A stretch of 64,000 bases of DNA, from positions 758,997-822,996 of the forward strand of contig NZ_JACKZY010000003.1 of assembly GCF_020833685.1 (NCBI RefSeq). The letters are read 5' to 3'. Source of the DNA: Nitratireductor sp. B36 (GTDB lineage Bacteria > Pseudomonadota > Alphaproteobacteria > Rhizobiales > Rhizobiaceae). This document shows, piece after piece, positions 23,951-32,270 of this stretch. Below the pieces are notes generated by a model. It was not told where the DNA came from and made no database searches. It worked only from the letters and a program-made list of their open reading frames with translations. Position 1 is the stretch's first letter; every line of letters starts with the position of its first letter. Made by a program: the position numbers and the translations under genes.

Positions 23951-26691
23951 GCGGGAAAAGCCTGTCCGTATCTCTGGAAGTCAATGGCAAGTCCATCGTG
24001 ACCGAGGTCTCTCCGCTTCAGAGGCTTTCTTCCGTGTTGCGTGACGAACTGGGGCTGACTGGCACCAAAGTCGGCTGTGACGCCGGCGATTGCGGGGCCT
24101 GTTCGGTGATGGTGGATGGCGCGGTGGTCTGCGCCTGCCTCGTGCCGGCCGCCGGTCTTTCGGGCAAAAAAGTGCGCACGGTGGAGGGGCTTTCAAATGG
24201 CAGCCTCTCGGCACTTCAGGAATCCTTTCTGCGCCACGGGGCGGCCCAGTGCGGGATTTGCACACCGGGCGTTCTGGTGAGCGCGGCAGCACTTCTGGAG
24301 CAGAACCCGACACCGTCTGAGACCGAGGTGCAGGACGCCCTGGGCGGGGTTCTGTGCCGCTGCACAGGCTATCGCAAGATCATCGAGGCGGTGATGAACG
24401 CCAACCGCTCCGTGGGTGTCAAGGCCAGTATGGTCGAGCAGGGTCATGCGGTTGGCGCCTCGCCGATCAGGCTCGATGGCGAGCGCAAGGTGAATGGAAC
24501 GGAGATTTTCGGCGCGGATGAGCGACCTGCCGATGCGCTGTCGGTCGCGGTTGTGCGGTCGCCGCACTGGCATGCCGATTTCGAGATCGGTGACACGGAG
24601 GCGTTCATCGCCGCGCATCCGGGCATTGTCGCGGTTTTCACTGCAGCCGACATTCCAGGCGAAAACCGGTTTGGCGTCATCCCGCCTTTCGCCGATCAGC
24701 CGGCGCTGGCCGAGGGCCGGGCGCGGTTTCGCGGCGAGGCGGTGGCGCTGATTGCGGGCGAGCGCGATGCAATCGAGGCACTCGATATGGATGCCTTTCC
24801 GATCCGCTGGCAGGAACTGCCCCATGCGCTGACGCCCGATGAGGCGCGGCGGGAAGGCTTTGCGGATCTGCATGAGGGGCGGGCGGGCAATGAGCTGACG
24901 CGAGGGTTCGTGGAATGCGGCGACCCGGAAGGCGCGCTTTCCAAAGCCTTTGTCTCGGTCTCCGGTGAGGTCGAGACCTCCTATGTGGAGCACGCCTATA
25001 TCGAGCCGGAAGCGGGCTATGCGATGATGGATGGCGATATGCTGGTCATCAAGGCCTGCACGCAGGCGCCCTATATGGATCGCGACGACACGGCGAAGGT
25101 GCTCGGTCTGCCGCCGGAGAAGGTGCGCATCGTGCCGTTGGCGACGGGCGGCGGCTTTGGTTCCAAGCTTGACGTCTCCTTGCAGCCGCTGGTGGGGCTG
25201 GTTGCGCTCAAGACCGGGAGACCGGCGGCGATTGTCTATACGCGCGGCGATTCCATGCGCTCCACCACCAAGCGGCACCCGGCAACGATGCGCGCTTCCA
25301 TTGCCGCCGACGAGGCGGGGCGCGTGACCGGCATGGTGTTTGAAGGGGATTTCAACACCGGGGCCTATGCAAGCTGGGGGCCGACGGTTGCAAACCGCGT
25401 TCCGGTTCATGCCTCGGGGCCCTATCGCACGCCGCATTATCGCGCGACGGGGCGGGCTATCCACACCAATGGTCCGATTTCAGGTGCGTTTCGCGGGTTC
25501 GGTGTGCCGCAGGCGACGATCATGCAGGAAACGCTCTATGACCGGCTGGCGGAAAAGCTGGGACGCGACCGGCTGGAATTTCGCATCGAGAATGCGCTTT
25601 CCGATGGGGACCGCACCACCTGCGGGCAGGTGCTTTCTGGCGTCGGCATTCGCCAGTGTCTCGAGGCGCTGAAACCGCACTGGGCGCGGGCCCGAGGTGA
25701 AGCTGAAGAGGCCAATGCTCGAGAGGGCAGGGTGCGGCGCGGCATCGGCGTCGCGTCCTGCTGGTATGGCTGCGGCAACACCGCGCTACCGAACCCTTCA
25801 ACCATTCGTGTGGGGATCACAACGTCCGGTGCGGTGATGCTGCATCAGGGCGCGGTGGATATCGGCCAGGGCTCCAACACGGTGGTGACGCAGATCTGCG
25901 CTGATGCGAGCGGCCTGCCGCTCTCGGCGTTTCAGCTTGTGGGCGGTGATACGGGTGTCACGCCGGATGCCGGGAAGACATCGGCCTCGCGCCAGACCTA
26001 TGTGACGGGCAAGGCTGCCGAAAAGGCGGGACGTGCTCTGCGCGAAAAGATCCTGCGCTTTGCCAATGTGTCGGATGGGGCGAAGATTGCGCTGGAGGAT
26101 GGCGCGCTGGTGATCAGCGAGGGGACGGAGCGCCGGCGCGTGGCGCTTTCCGATATTGAGGCCGATGCGCATGGTTATGTGTTTTCGGCGGAAGAGACCT
26201 ACGATCCGCCCACGACGGCGCTGGACGAGAAGGGGCAGGGTGTTCCCTATGCGGTCTACGGTTATGGTGCGCAGCTTGTGGAGCTGGAAGTCGACACCAC
26301 GCTTGGCACGGTGCGACTTCTGAAAATCACGGCGGCGCATGATGTGGGCCGTGCGATCAACCCGCTTCTCGTGGAAGGGCAGATCGAGGGTGGCATCGCG
26401 CAGGGTATTGGCCTTGCGCTGATGGAGGAATATGTGCCGGGGCGCACGGAAAACCTGCATGATTATCTGATCCCCACCATTGGCGATGTGCCGCCGGTCG
26501 AAACCATTCTGGTGGAAGTGCCGGATCCGGAGGGGCCTTTTGGCGCCAAGGGGCTGGGCGAGCATGTGCTTATCCCCACCGCGCCGGCGATCCTTAATGC
26601 GATCCGCCATGCGGTGGGAGTGGAAGTTACGAAAGTGCCGGCAACGCCGAGCCGCATTCTGGCGGCGATCCGGGCACGGGAGAACGGGTGA
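23947..26691 (+). CDS. Molybdenum hydroxylase, fused [2Fe-2S] and molybdopterin subunits
   Basis: A 914-residue fusion of the usual small and large subunits of the xanthine dehydrogenase family. Residues 1-160 form the iron-sulfur part: Cys44, 49, 52 and 64 for the plant-type cluster, and Cys102, 105, 137 and 139 (CGIC, CRC) for the second. Residues about 170-914 form the molybdopterin-cytosine-dinucleotide-type part with ATGGGFGSKLD, GAFRGFGVPQA and the active-site glutamate in GLGEH near the C terminus. With the FAD subunit it should hydroxylate an aromatic N-heterocycle or aldehyde using water as oxygen source. The reductase downstream favours a nicotinate-like substrate. Cytoplasmic, as no signal peptide is seen. 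Confidence 0.88.
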   Translation: MSGKSLSVSLEVNGKSIVTEVSPLQRLSSVLRDELGLTGTKVGCDAGDCGACSVMVDGAVVCACLVPAAGLSGKKVRTVEGLSNGSLSALQESFLRHGAAQCGICTPGVLVSAAALLEQNPTPSETEVQDALGGVLCRCTGYRKIIEAVMNANRSVGVKASMVEQGHAVGASPIRLDGERKVNGTEIFGADERPADALSVAVVRSPHWHADFEIGDTEAFIAAHPGIVAVFTAADIPGENRFGVIPPFADQPALAEGRARFRGEAVALIAGERDAIEALDMDAFPIRWQELPHALTPDEARREGFADLHEGRAGNELTRGFVECGDPEGALSKAFVSVSGEVETSYVEHAYIEPEAGYAMMDGDMLVIKACTQAPYMDRDDTAKVLGLPPEKVRIVPLATGGGFGSKLDVSLQPLVGLVALKTGRPAAIVYTRGDSMRSTTKRHPATMRASIAADEAGRVTGMVFEGDFNTGAYASWGPTVANRVPVHASGPYRTPHYRATGRAIHTNGPISGAFRGFGVPQATIMQETLYDRLAEKLGRDRLEFRIENALSDGDRTTCGQVLSGVGIRQCLEALKPHWARARGEAEEANAREGRVRRGIGVASCWYGCGNTALPNPSTIRVGITTSGAVMLHQGAVDIGQGSNTVVTQICADASGLPLSAFQLVGGDTGVTPDAGKTSASRQTYVTGKAAEKAGRALREKILRFANVSDGAKIALEDGALVISEGTERRRVALSDIEADAHGYVFSAEETYDPPTTALDEKGQGVPYAVYGYGAQLVELEVDTTLGTVRLLKITAAHDVGRAINPLLVEGQIEGGIAQGIGLALMEEYVPGRTENLHDYLIPTIGDVPPVETILVEVPDPEGPFGAKGLGEHVLIPTAPAILNAIRHAVGVEVTKVPATPSRILAAIRARENG

Positions 26692-28217
26692 TGAACGAGC
26701 TCACCGAGCGTTTTGAGGTCACGCCGCCGAAGAAGCCTTTGGACGAAAAGCTGCGCTGTGATGCCTGCCCGGTGATGTGCTATATCGCCGAGGGGCGCAC
26801 GGGTGCCTGCGACCGCTATGGCAATTTCGGCGGGCGCATTACCCGATGTGATCCGGTGACGATCCTTGAACATGCCGCCGAGGAGGGGGATGCTGTTGTC
26901 CCCTTTGAAGGCGAAGCGCCATGGGATGGCGAACTGGTCAACACGAAGCGCCGCTTCGTGAGCGCGGTGGGCGCGGGCACCACCTATCCGGACTACAAAC
27001 CTGCCCCTTTCATCGTTTCGCAGGAGGTGGAGGGTGTCGATCTCGTCACGGTGGTGACGGAGGGCATCTTCTCCTATTGCGGCGTGAAGGTGAAGATCGA
27101 TACGGACCGCCATCTGGGGCCCGAAGCGGCCACCGTGCGGGCGAATGGTGAAGCGGTCGGCCATGTCACCACCGCCGAATACGGCAGCCAGATGCTCTCG
27201 CTCGGCGGCGTGCATCACCTGACCGGCGGATCGAAGGCGGAGGGTCGCGTCACGTGCCAGGCGATGCTCGATCTGTGCAACAAGAAGCCGGTGGAACTGA
27301 CCATTGACGGGGGCGCGAGCGTTGTCGTGCAGGCCGGACAGCCGCCGGTGATCGACGGAACGCGTGAAGAGCGCATGCGGGTGGGCTGCGGCTCGGCCAC
27401 CATCGGCATGTTCGCCACCCAGTGGAAGGGTCTCGTGGACGAGGTTGTCGTGGTCGATGACCACATTACCGGTGTCGTCTCCGAGCATCAGGCGGGAAAG
27501 GTGATCGGCTGGGAGGATACAGGCATCAAGATCATCGGCCGCCGTTCCACGCCGGGGCGTTATTTCAAGGTGTCGGAGCCGGGGCTCGGATGGGGCGGGA
27601 CGACCATTGACGACCCGCTCGATATTCTTGGTCCCTTCAACGAGAAGAAGGGCGCGCGGCCAGGCCTCTCCCTGCTCATGGTTTCCACCACGGGCGAGCA
27701 GTTTGCCTATTACGAGCTTGATGAGGCGCTTCAGCCGGTCAAGAAGCCATTCCCGGAGCGCTTGCGCAAATCGGTCGACCTGATCGAGCAGAATTGCGAG
27801 CCGGCGCTGTGCACCGTGCTTTTCATGGGTGGGGCGGGGGGCAGCCTGCGCGCCGGCGTGACGGAGAACCCGGTCAATCTGACGCGCTCCGTTCAGGGCC
27901 TCAAGACCTATGTCACAGTCGGCGGAGCGCCGGTTTATGTGTGGCCGGGTGGCGGCATCACCATCATGGTGGATGTGATGCGCACGCCGGAAAACGCCTT
28001 TGGCTATGTGCCAACGCCGGCGCTGGTGGCGCCCATCGAATTCACGCTCAGGCGGGAGGATTATGTGCGGCTCGGCGGCTATGCGGATGAAATCCGCAGC
28101 GTCGAGGATGTGCTGGAAAAGGGTGGCGAATATTTCAACCCGCGTGAGGCGCGGGGGGCTGTGGTTTCCAATCCCTGGCCGCCGCTCCAGCAATTGCGCC
28201 GGGAACCGAAGCGATGA
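26691..28217 (+). CDS. 6-hydroxynicotinate reductase-like iron-sulfur protein
   Basis: A 508-residue protein that I recognise as the family annotated 6-hydroxynicotinate reductase. That enzyme reduces 6-hydroxynicotinate to 1,4,5,6-tetrahydro-6-oxonicotinate in Eubacterium barkeri nicotinate fermentation and is reported as an activity in Azorhizobium. The N terminus has Cys23, Cys26, Cys30 and Cys40 (CDACPVMC then GAC), a likely [4Fe-4S] site. The remainder is glycine-rich with no transmembrane segment. Its ATG overlaps the previous stop by one base, so its stoichiometry with the hydroxylase is probably fixed. The actual substrate is an inference from family name and context. Many aerobic proteobacteria carry this gene with the same neighbours. 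Confidence 0.75.
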   Translation: MNELTERFEVTPPKKPLDEKLRCDACPVMCYIAEGRTGACDRYGNFGGRITRCDPVTILEHAAEEGDAVVPFEGEAPWDGELVNTKRRFVSAVGAGTTYPDYKPAPFIVSQEVEGVDLVTVVTEGIFSYCGVKVKIDTDRHLGPEAATVRANGEAVGHVTTAEYGSQMLSLGGVHHLTGGSKAEGRVTCQAMLDLCNKKPVELTIDGGASVVVQAGQPPVIDGTREERMRVGCGSATIGMFATQWKGLVDEVVVVDDHITGVVSEHQAGKVIGWEDTGIKIIGRRSTPGRYFKVSEPGLGWGGTTIDDPLDILGPFNEKKGARPGLSLLMVSTTGEQFAYYELDEALQPVKKPFPERLRKSVDLIEQNCEPALCTVLFMGGAGGSLRAGVTENPVNLTRSVQGLKTYVTVGGAPVYVWPGGGITIMVDVMRTPENAFGYVPTPALVAPIEFTLRREDYVRLGGYADEIRSVEDVLEKGGEYFNPREARGAVVSNPWPPLQQLRREPKR

Positions 28218-29116
28218 GTGGTGCGACCGCCAGTTGGCTTGCCGATGGACGCCGCCTGCATTTGAACCATGGGCCCATCGACCTGATCGTCGAGGCTTTT
28301 GGGCAAGAGCAGGAGCGGCTTTTGGCCTATCGGCAGGCCGTGGCGCGGTTTGAGACGATCCTTGATGAACTGGTGGCTGAATTGCCGGCCCTGCGCAGTC
28401 CGGCTGGTGCGAGGCTCCGCCGCTTTTGCGGCTCCACCGCGCAGCGTATGGAAAGGGCGGTGCATGCGCATGTGCCCGCTTTCGTTACGCCGATGGCCGC
28501 TGTGGCCGGCAGTGTCGCCGACGAAGTTCTGGCGGCACTTTTGAAGGGCCGGGCGCTGGCGCGGGCCTACGTGAACAATGGCGGGGATGTTGCGCTTTAC
28601 CTCGCGGAGGGCGAGACGCTGGACATTGCCATCGCAGGCACGGGGAATGGCATGGCGGATCGCATCGCAGTGAGCGCCAGCGATCCGGTTCGGGGCATTG
28701 CGACCAGTGGCTGGCGCGGCAGGAGCCATTCGCTCGGGATTGCGGATGCCGTGACGGTGCTTGCCCCTTCGGCGGCGGCGGCGGACGTGGCGGCGACGCT
28801 GATCGCCAATGACATCGATCTGCCGGGGCATCCAGCCGTGAAGCGTGTCCCTGCAAACGAGATTGACCCGGACAGCGATTTGCGCAATCGCCTGGTGACG
28901 CAGACGGTGGGGCTGCTTTCCCCTGCCGATGTTGCGCTTGCCCTCGACAGGGGACTTGCCACCGCGTCGGCCATGCGTGAGCGTGGCCTTATTGAGGCGG
29001 CTGCCCTGTTTTTAGAGAGAGAAACCCGGGAATGCGGCTCAATCGCGCTGGAAATTCCGACGCATTCGACCGCTCCTGCTCATTCTGTTGTACAAAAAGG
29101 TTCCATTCATGCCTGA
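28214..29116 (+). CDS. UPF0280 family protein (COG2122, ApbE-like fold)
   Basis: A 300-residue protein of unknown function, coupled to the preceding stop by ATGA. A conserved core FVTPMAAVAGSVADEVL and YVNNGGDVALYL (about residues 93-140) is typical of UPF0280. The family is structurally related to ApbE, the FAD:protein FMN transferase. The second half contains ATSGWRGRSHSLGIADAVTV, comparable to the ApbE region that holds the metal and flavin. It could attach or handle a flavin for the neighbouring reductase, but this is an inference. No signal peptide, so cytoplasmic. Confidence 0.8.
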   Translation: MSGATASWLADGRRLHLNHGPIDLIVEAFGQEQERLLAYRQAVARFETILDELVAELPALRSPAGARLRRFCGSTAQRMERAVHAHVPAFVTPMAAVAGSVADEVLAALLKGRALARAYVNNGGDVALYLAEGETLDIAIAGTGNGMADRIAVSASDPVRGIATSGWRGRSHSLGIADAVTVLAPSAAAADVAATLIANDIDLPGHPAVKRVPANEIDPDSDLRNRLVTQTVGLLSPADVALALDRGLATASAMRERGLIEAAALFLERETRECGSIALEIPTHSTAPAHSVVQKGSIHA

Positions 29117-29693
29117 ATTCACCTTGCGCAAGATTGCGCTTGTCACCGAAGAAATCTTCCATGAGGGCGGTCCTGCTCCGGCTGGGCCTCGCCGCCGGGC
29201 GGCGGCTCTCGCGCTGGTCAAAAACCCTTTTGCGGGCGGATATGTAGAAGAGCTTGAAAGCGCAATGGAGGATTTGAAACCTCTCGGTCTTGATATGACG
29301 GATCGGCTGATTGCGGCGCTTGGGGGAGATATTTCCGTGATCGACGGTTTCGGTAAGGGCGCGATCGTCGGCACCGACGGAGAGCTGGAGCACGGTGCGC
29401 TTTGGCACGTGCCGGGCGGCTATGCGATGCGTGAGCGGCTTGGCGATTCAAAGGCGATAGTCCCCTCTTCGAAGAAAGTGGGGGCCTTCGGTGCGCGCAT
29501 CGATATTCCGCTCGGGCACATCAATGCGGCCTATGTGCGCAGCCATTTCGATGCGATGGAAGTGGGGTTGGCAGACGGCCCTCGTCCTGATGAAATCCTG
29601 TTTGTACTTGCCATGGCTTGTGGTCCGCGTATCCATGCACGCATGGGCGGCTTGAAAGCGGAAGACGTGAAAGGTGAGGACGGCCTCAGATGA
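29109..29693 (+). CDS. PF06684 (DUF1185, 'amino acid synthesis') family protein
   Basis: A 194-residue protein starting at ATG 29109 (MPEFTLRKIALVTEEIFHEGG), eight bases inside the previous gene. Recognisable family runs are NPFAGGYVEELE, GKGAIVGTDGELEHGALWHV and PLGHINAAYVRSHFDAMEV. Crystal structures of the family show a trimeric chorismate-mutase-like fold with no proven reaction. That fold is shared by ring-opening amidohydrolases such as cyanuric acid hydrolase, so a hydrolytic ring-opening role here is possible, though unproven. Confidence 0.8.
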   Translation: MPEFTLRKIALVTEEIFHEGGPAPAGPRRRAAALALVKNPFAGGYVEELESAMEDLKPLGLDMTDRLIAALGGDISVIDGFGKGAIVGTDGELEHGALWHVPGGYAMRERLGDSKAIVPSSKKVGAFGARIDIPLGHINAAYVRSHFDAMEVGLADGPRPDEILFVLAMACGPRIHARMGGLKAEDVKGEDGLR

Positions 29694-30154
29694 GTGGAGA
29701 GCAGAGCAAGCTCAGGGTTCTGGCCGGTGGAAAATCTGCCGATGCTTATGATCTGAGCGAGCAGGTCGGCTTTATCCTGCGCAAGGCCAACCAGCGCCAT
29801 CTGTCGATCTTCGCTTCCCGCATCAGCGATCTTACGCCGCCGCAGTTTGCGGCTCTGGCCAAGCTTTACGAGGTGGGAGCGACCTCCCAGAATCAGCTTG
29901 GCCAGCTGGTGGCGATGGACGCCGCCACCATCAAGGGCGTGATCGACCGGCTTAAGGCGCGTGATCTTGTGGTGCTCGAGCCACACGGACGCGACCGGCG
30001 ACGGCTGGTGGTGAGCCTGAGCGATGACGGGAAAGCGCTCATTGAAGCGCTGCTTCCCGATGCGCTGGACGTAAGCGAAGAAACGCTCGCGCCGCTCACC
30101 CCGCGCGAGACCGCAACCTTTCTGCGGCTTCTGACAAAGCTCGCTGAGGGATGA
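29690..30154 (+). CDS. MarR-family transcriptional regulator
   Basis: A 154-residue winged-helix regulator with the MarR pattern LTPPQFAALAKLYEVGATSQNQLGQ (about residues 43-67), MDAATIKGVIDRLKARDLV and the wing PHGRDRRRLVVSLSDDG. Coupled to the preceding stop by ATGA, the last gene of the operon, and so probably its local repressor. MarR proteins respond to aromatic or phenolic ligands, which suits a pathway intermediate as effector. The dyad over the operon's start point is a natural binding site. Confidence 0.87.
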   Translation: MSGEQSKLRVLAGGKSADAYDLSEQVGFILRKANQRHLSIFASRISDLTPPQFAALAKLYEVGATSQNQLGQLVAMDAATIKGVIDRLKARDLVVLEPHGRDRRRLVVSLSDDGKALIEALLPDALDVSEETLAPLTPRETATFLRLLTKLAEG

Positions 30155-30157
30155 GCG

Positions 30158-30790
30158 TTATCGCTGGATAACGGCCGGCCCGGGGCGCAGAATGGTCAAC
30201 AGGGCGCCGTAGGGCGCAAGCATGGCAAGGCCAATCAGGATCTTCACTGCAAAATCGCCAAGCGCCAGCGATAGCCAGAGCGGCGCTTCAAGGCCTGTGC
30301 CAAACAGCGACACCGGGAAGGCGAGAGAACCGTCTTCCAGGCCGAAAGCGGTGTCGAGAAACGCAAACCGCGCTGCAAATGCGAGCGAAAAGAACAACAC
30401 TGTGTCGAGCATGGAGCCGATTAGCGTGGAGATAAGGGGGGCGCGCCACCAGGCGGTGCCGCGCAGCTTGTCGAACACGGCGACATCGAGCAATTGTGCG
30501 AACAAGAACGCTGCACCCGACGCAATGGCGATGCGCGGACTGGCAAGCCAGATCGAAAGAACCACCGCAAGCAGAAAACCGGACAGAACCACGCGTCGGG
30601 CGGCAGCGGGGCCGAAGCGGCGGTTCGTCAGATCGTTGATCAGAAACGCCACCGGATAGGTGAACGCGCCCCAGGTGAGCAAATCACCGAGGCCGAAATG
30701 CTGAAACGGATATTGAACGAGAAAATTCGAGGCGGTGACGATGAACGCCATGGCGGCCATGAAGGGCCAGATCGCATAGAGACGATGCAT
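30158..30790 (-). CDS. Queuosine precursor transporter, YhhQ/VUT family
   Basis: A 210-residue inner-membrane protein with six hydrophobic segments and the family motif SNFLVQYPF, then LLTWGAFTYPVAFLINDLTNRRFG (about 35-58). YhhQ-type proteins import preQ0/preQ1 for tRNA queuosine synthesis. A candidate preQ1-I riboswitch overlaps the start codon, which independently supports this function. A QueD homologue is encoded at 54013. Its 3' end is convergent with the MarR gene, with a small hairpin (CGTTATC/GATAACG, 30156-30173) over the junction. Confidence 0.88.
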   Translation of the reverse strand: MHRLYAIWPFMAAMAFIVTASNFLVQYPFQHFGLGDLLTWGAFTYPVAFLINDLTNRRFGPAAARRVVLSGFLLAVVLSIWLASPRIAIASGAAFLFAQLLDVAVFDKLRGTAWWRAPLISTLIGSMLDTVLFFSLAFAARFAFLDTAFGLEDGSLAFPVSLFGTGLEAPLWLSLALGDFAVKILIGLAMLAPYGALLTILRPGPAVIQR

Positions 30791-30817
30791 TTTTTTATCC
30801 TGGGTGATGGAACCAGA
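30788..30817 (-). promoter_or_regulatory. Candidate preQ1-I riboswitch overlapping the yhhQ start codon
   Basis: Read on the minus strand: P1 5' strand TCTG, then GTTC, CAT, C, ACC, P1 3' strand CAGG, the tail ATAAAAAA, then the ATG start. The Bacillus queC aptamer has the same order: AGAG, GUUC, UAG, CUACACC, CUCU, AUAAAAAA, CUA. The P2 pseudoknot there is UAG with CUA; here CAU with the initiator AUG itself. The only Shine-Dalgarno-like AGGA is part of P1. Ligand binding should therefore block both SD and start codon. Alignment by eye only. Confidence 0.75.
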
Positions 30818-30929
30818 AAGCCCGCCAAAAGCGCCAATTCATAGGAGCACAAGCCCATTCATGAACTGCGCGGTCTTGGCGGACCGGTGATTTTCTTTGC
30901 CGGGCCGCAGCCACGCTGAGGCGATGGCC

Positions 30930-31226
30930 TCAGGCTGCTGCCTGCTCAGCGATCTTCTTCTCGACCTGCTTCTTGAGCAGGCGAGCGCGCTGGGACAGCT
31001 CGTTGGCCTTTGCCTTAACGAGAAACGCGTCAAGACCGCCGCGGTGCTCCACCGTGCGCAGGGCATTGGCGGAAACGCGCAGGCGCACGTTCTGGCCAAG
31101 AGCCTCGGACTGAAGCGTCACATGGCACAGATTGGGCAGAAAGCGACGACGCGTCTTGTTGTTCGCGTGGCTCACATTGTTGCCGGTCATTACGGCTTTG
31201 CCGGTCAGTTCGCAGGCGCGGGACAT
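30930..31226 (-). CDS. rpmB: 50S ribosomal protein L28
   Basis: A 98-residue protein with the canonical start [20 protein letters not shown], followed by [11 protein letters not shown] and [21 protein letters not shown]. The basic composition and length match L28 of alphaproteobacteria. A hairpin CTGAGGC/GCCTCAG (30916-30933) covers the stop and may help termination, but a U-run is missing. Confidence 0.97.
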   Translation of the reverse strand: MSRACELTGKAVMTGNNVSHANNKTRRRFLPNLCHVTLQSEALGQNVRLRVSANALRTVEHRGGLDAFLVKAKANELSQRARLLKKQVEKKIAEQAAA

Positions 31227-31480
31227 TTTTCAAACCTTCATCGTCTTGGCCCGTCCATACCCAACTGCCGCACCTGAAACTGGCGGCGCGCGGTCGGTTG
31301 TTGGCGGCCTTATGGAAAAAGTTGCCGTTCCATAGAGATATTTGGCGTGTGGGTCAAGCACCCTGCGCCGCGGTAGAGGCAATCTCCATGGCCCTTTTCC
31401 AAAGATTTGCCGTATTATTCTTCTTAAGGCAAGGGGAGGGACGCGCCGGTTTGCCGGCATGCTGGAGGGCACGGCTCGTG

Positions 31481-32248
31481 ATGCGGCCTGTCGTTGTTCG
31501 AATTTTTCTCGCGACCTTTTTCCTGGGCGCGGCTGGAAATGCCGGAGCCGAAGGCGGAGAAACACACCGCTTTCGATATAGCGCATCGCTGTTTGGAATT
31601 CCCATCGGCAAGGCTGATTTCACAAGCCGGCTCGAAGAAGATCGTTTCGAGGTTTCGGGGCGTTTTGCCAGCGCGGGCGTGGCCCGCCTTTTCGACAGAA
31701 CCGATGGGCGCGTGACGTCGAAAGGTCAGCTTTCAAATCAATCCGTGGTGCCTTCTTCCTACGAGCTCGCCTATACGAGCGGAAAGAAGCGGGAGACCAC
31801 GTCAATCCACTATGAAAAGGGGCAGGTTGTAAAGACGGTGATAACGCCGAAGCCCAAGAAGCGCGGAAAGGATTGGGTCGCCGTTTCAAAAGACGATCTC
31901 ACGGATGCACTCGATCCGCTGGCCGCATTGCTCTCGCCCGTGCAGGGCGCGTCCGGTGTCTGCAACCGCCGCTTCAAGGTTTTCGATGGTGAAATGCGTG
32001 CCGACATCGTCTTTTCACCTGCGGCCAAGGGGGAGCGAATCGGGCGTGATCTGATCACCTGCAAGGCGCGTTTCATTCCGATCTCCGGCTACCGCAAGGG
32101 GCGCTCCACAATTGCTTTCCTGCGCGATAAGGCTCGTATATTGGTTGCGTTCAAACCGCTTGGCACACGTGGTCATCACACGCCCGTGCTGGCGCAGATC
32201 GGAACCAAGATTGGAACCGTCCATATTCAAGGCCGGCCAGTCGACTAG
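31481..32248 (+). CDS. Exported DUF3108 domain protein
   Basis: A 255-residue protein when started at ATG 31481, which gives a signal peptide (about 1-24, ending AGNAGA). A GGAGGG site lies 13 bases upstream, and the longer frame has no good signal. The mature part is beta-rich: FRYSASLFGIPIGKADF at the N terminus and VFDGEMRADIVFSP near the middle, typical of DUF3108. The family is periplasmic or outer-membrane associated, with function unknown. It is divergent from rpmB. Confidence 0.75.
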   Translation: MRPVVVRIFLATFFLGAAGNAGAEGGETHRFRYSASLFGIPIGKADFTSRLEEDRFEVSGRFASAGVARLFDRTDGRVTSKGQLSNQSVVPSSYELAYTSGKKRETTSIHYEKGQVVKTVITPKPKKRGKDWVAVSKDDLTDALDPLAALLSPVQGASGVCNRRFKVFDGEMRADIVFSPAAKGERIGRDLITCKARFIPISGYRKGRSTIAFLRDKARILVAFKPLGTRGHHTPVLAQIGTKIGTVHIQGRPVD

Positions 32249-32270
32249 AAGAGTCCTCAGGGAGGGGCAA

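Noticed and set aside
24193-25464. 423-residue minus-strand open frame inside the Mo hydroxylase gene
   Set aside because: Shadow of a clearly conserved plus-strand gene, with atypical amino acid composition.
26463-28193. 576-residue open frame on the minus strand opposite the 6-hydroxynicotinate reductase-like gene
   Set aside because: Histidine/arginine-rich composition with no domain and full overlap with a conserved coupled gene; a GC-rich antisense shadow.
29088-29100. TTGTACAAA as a third copy of the putative operator
   Set aside because: It is inside the UPF0280 coding end, lacks the GTG half and has no promoter next to it.
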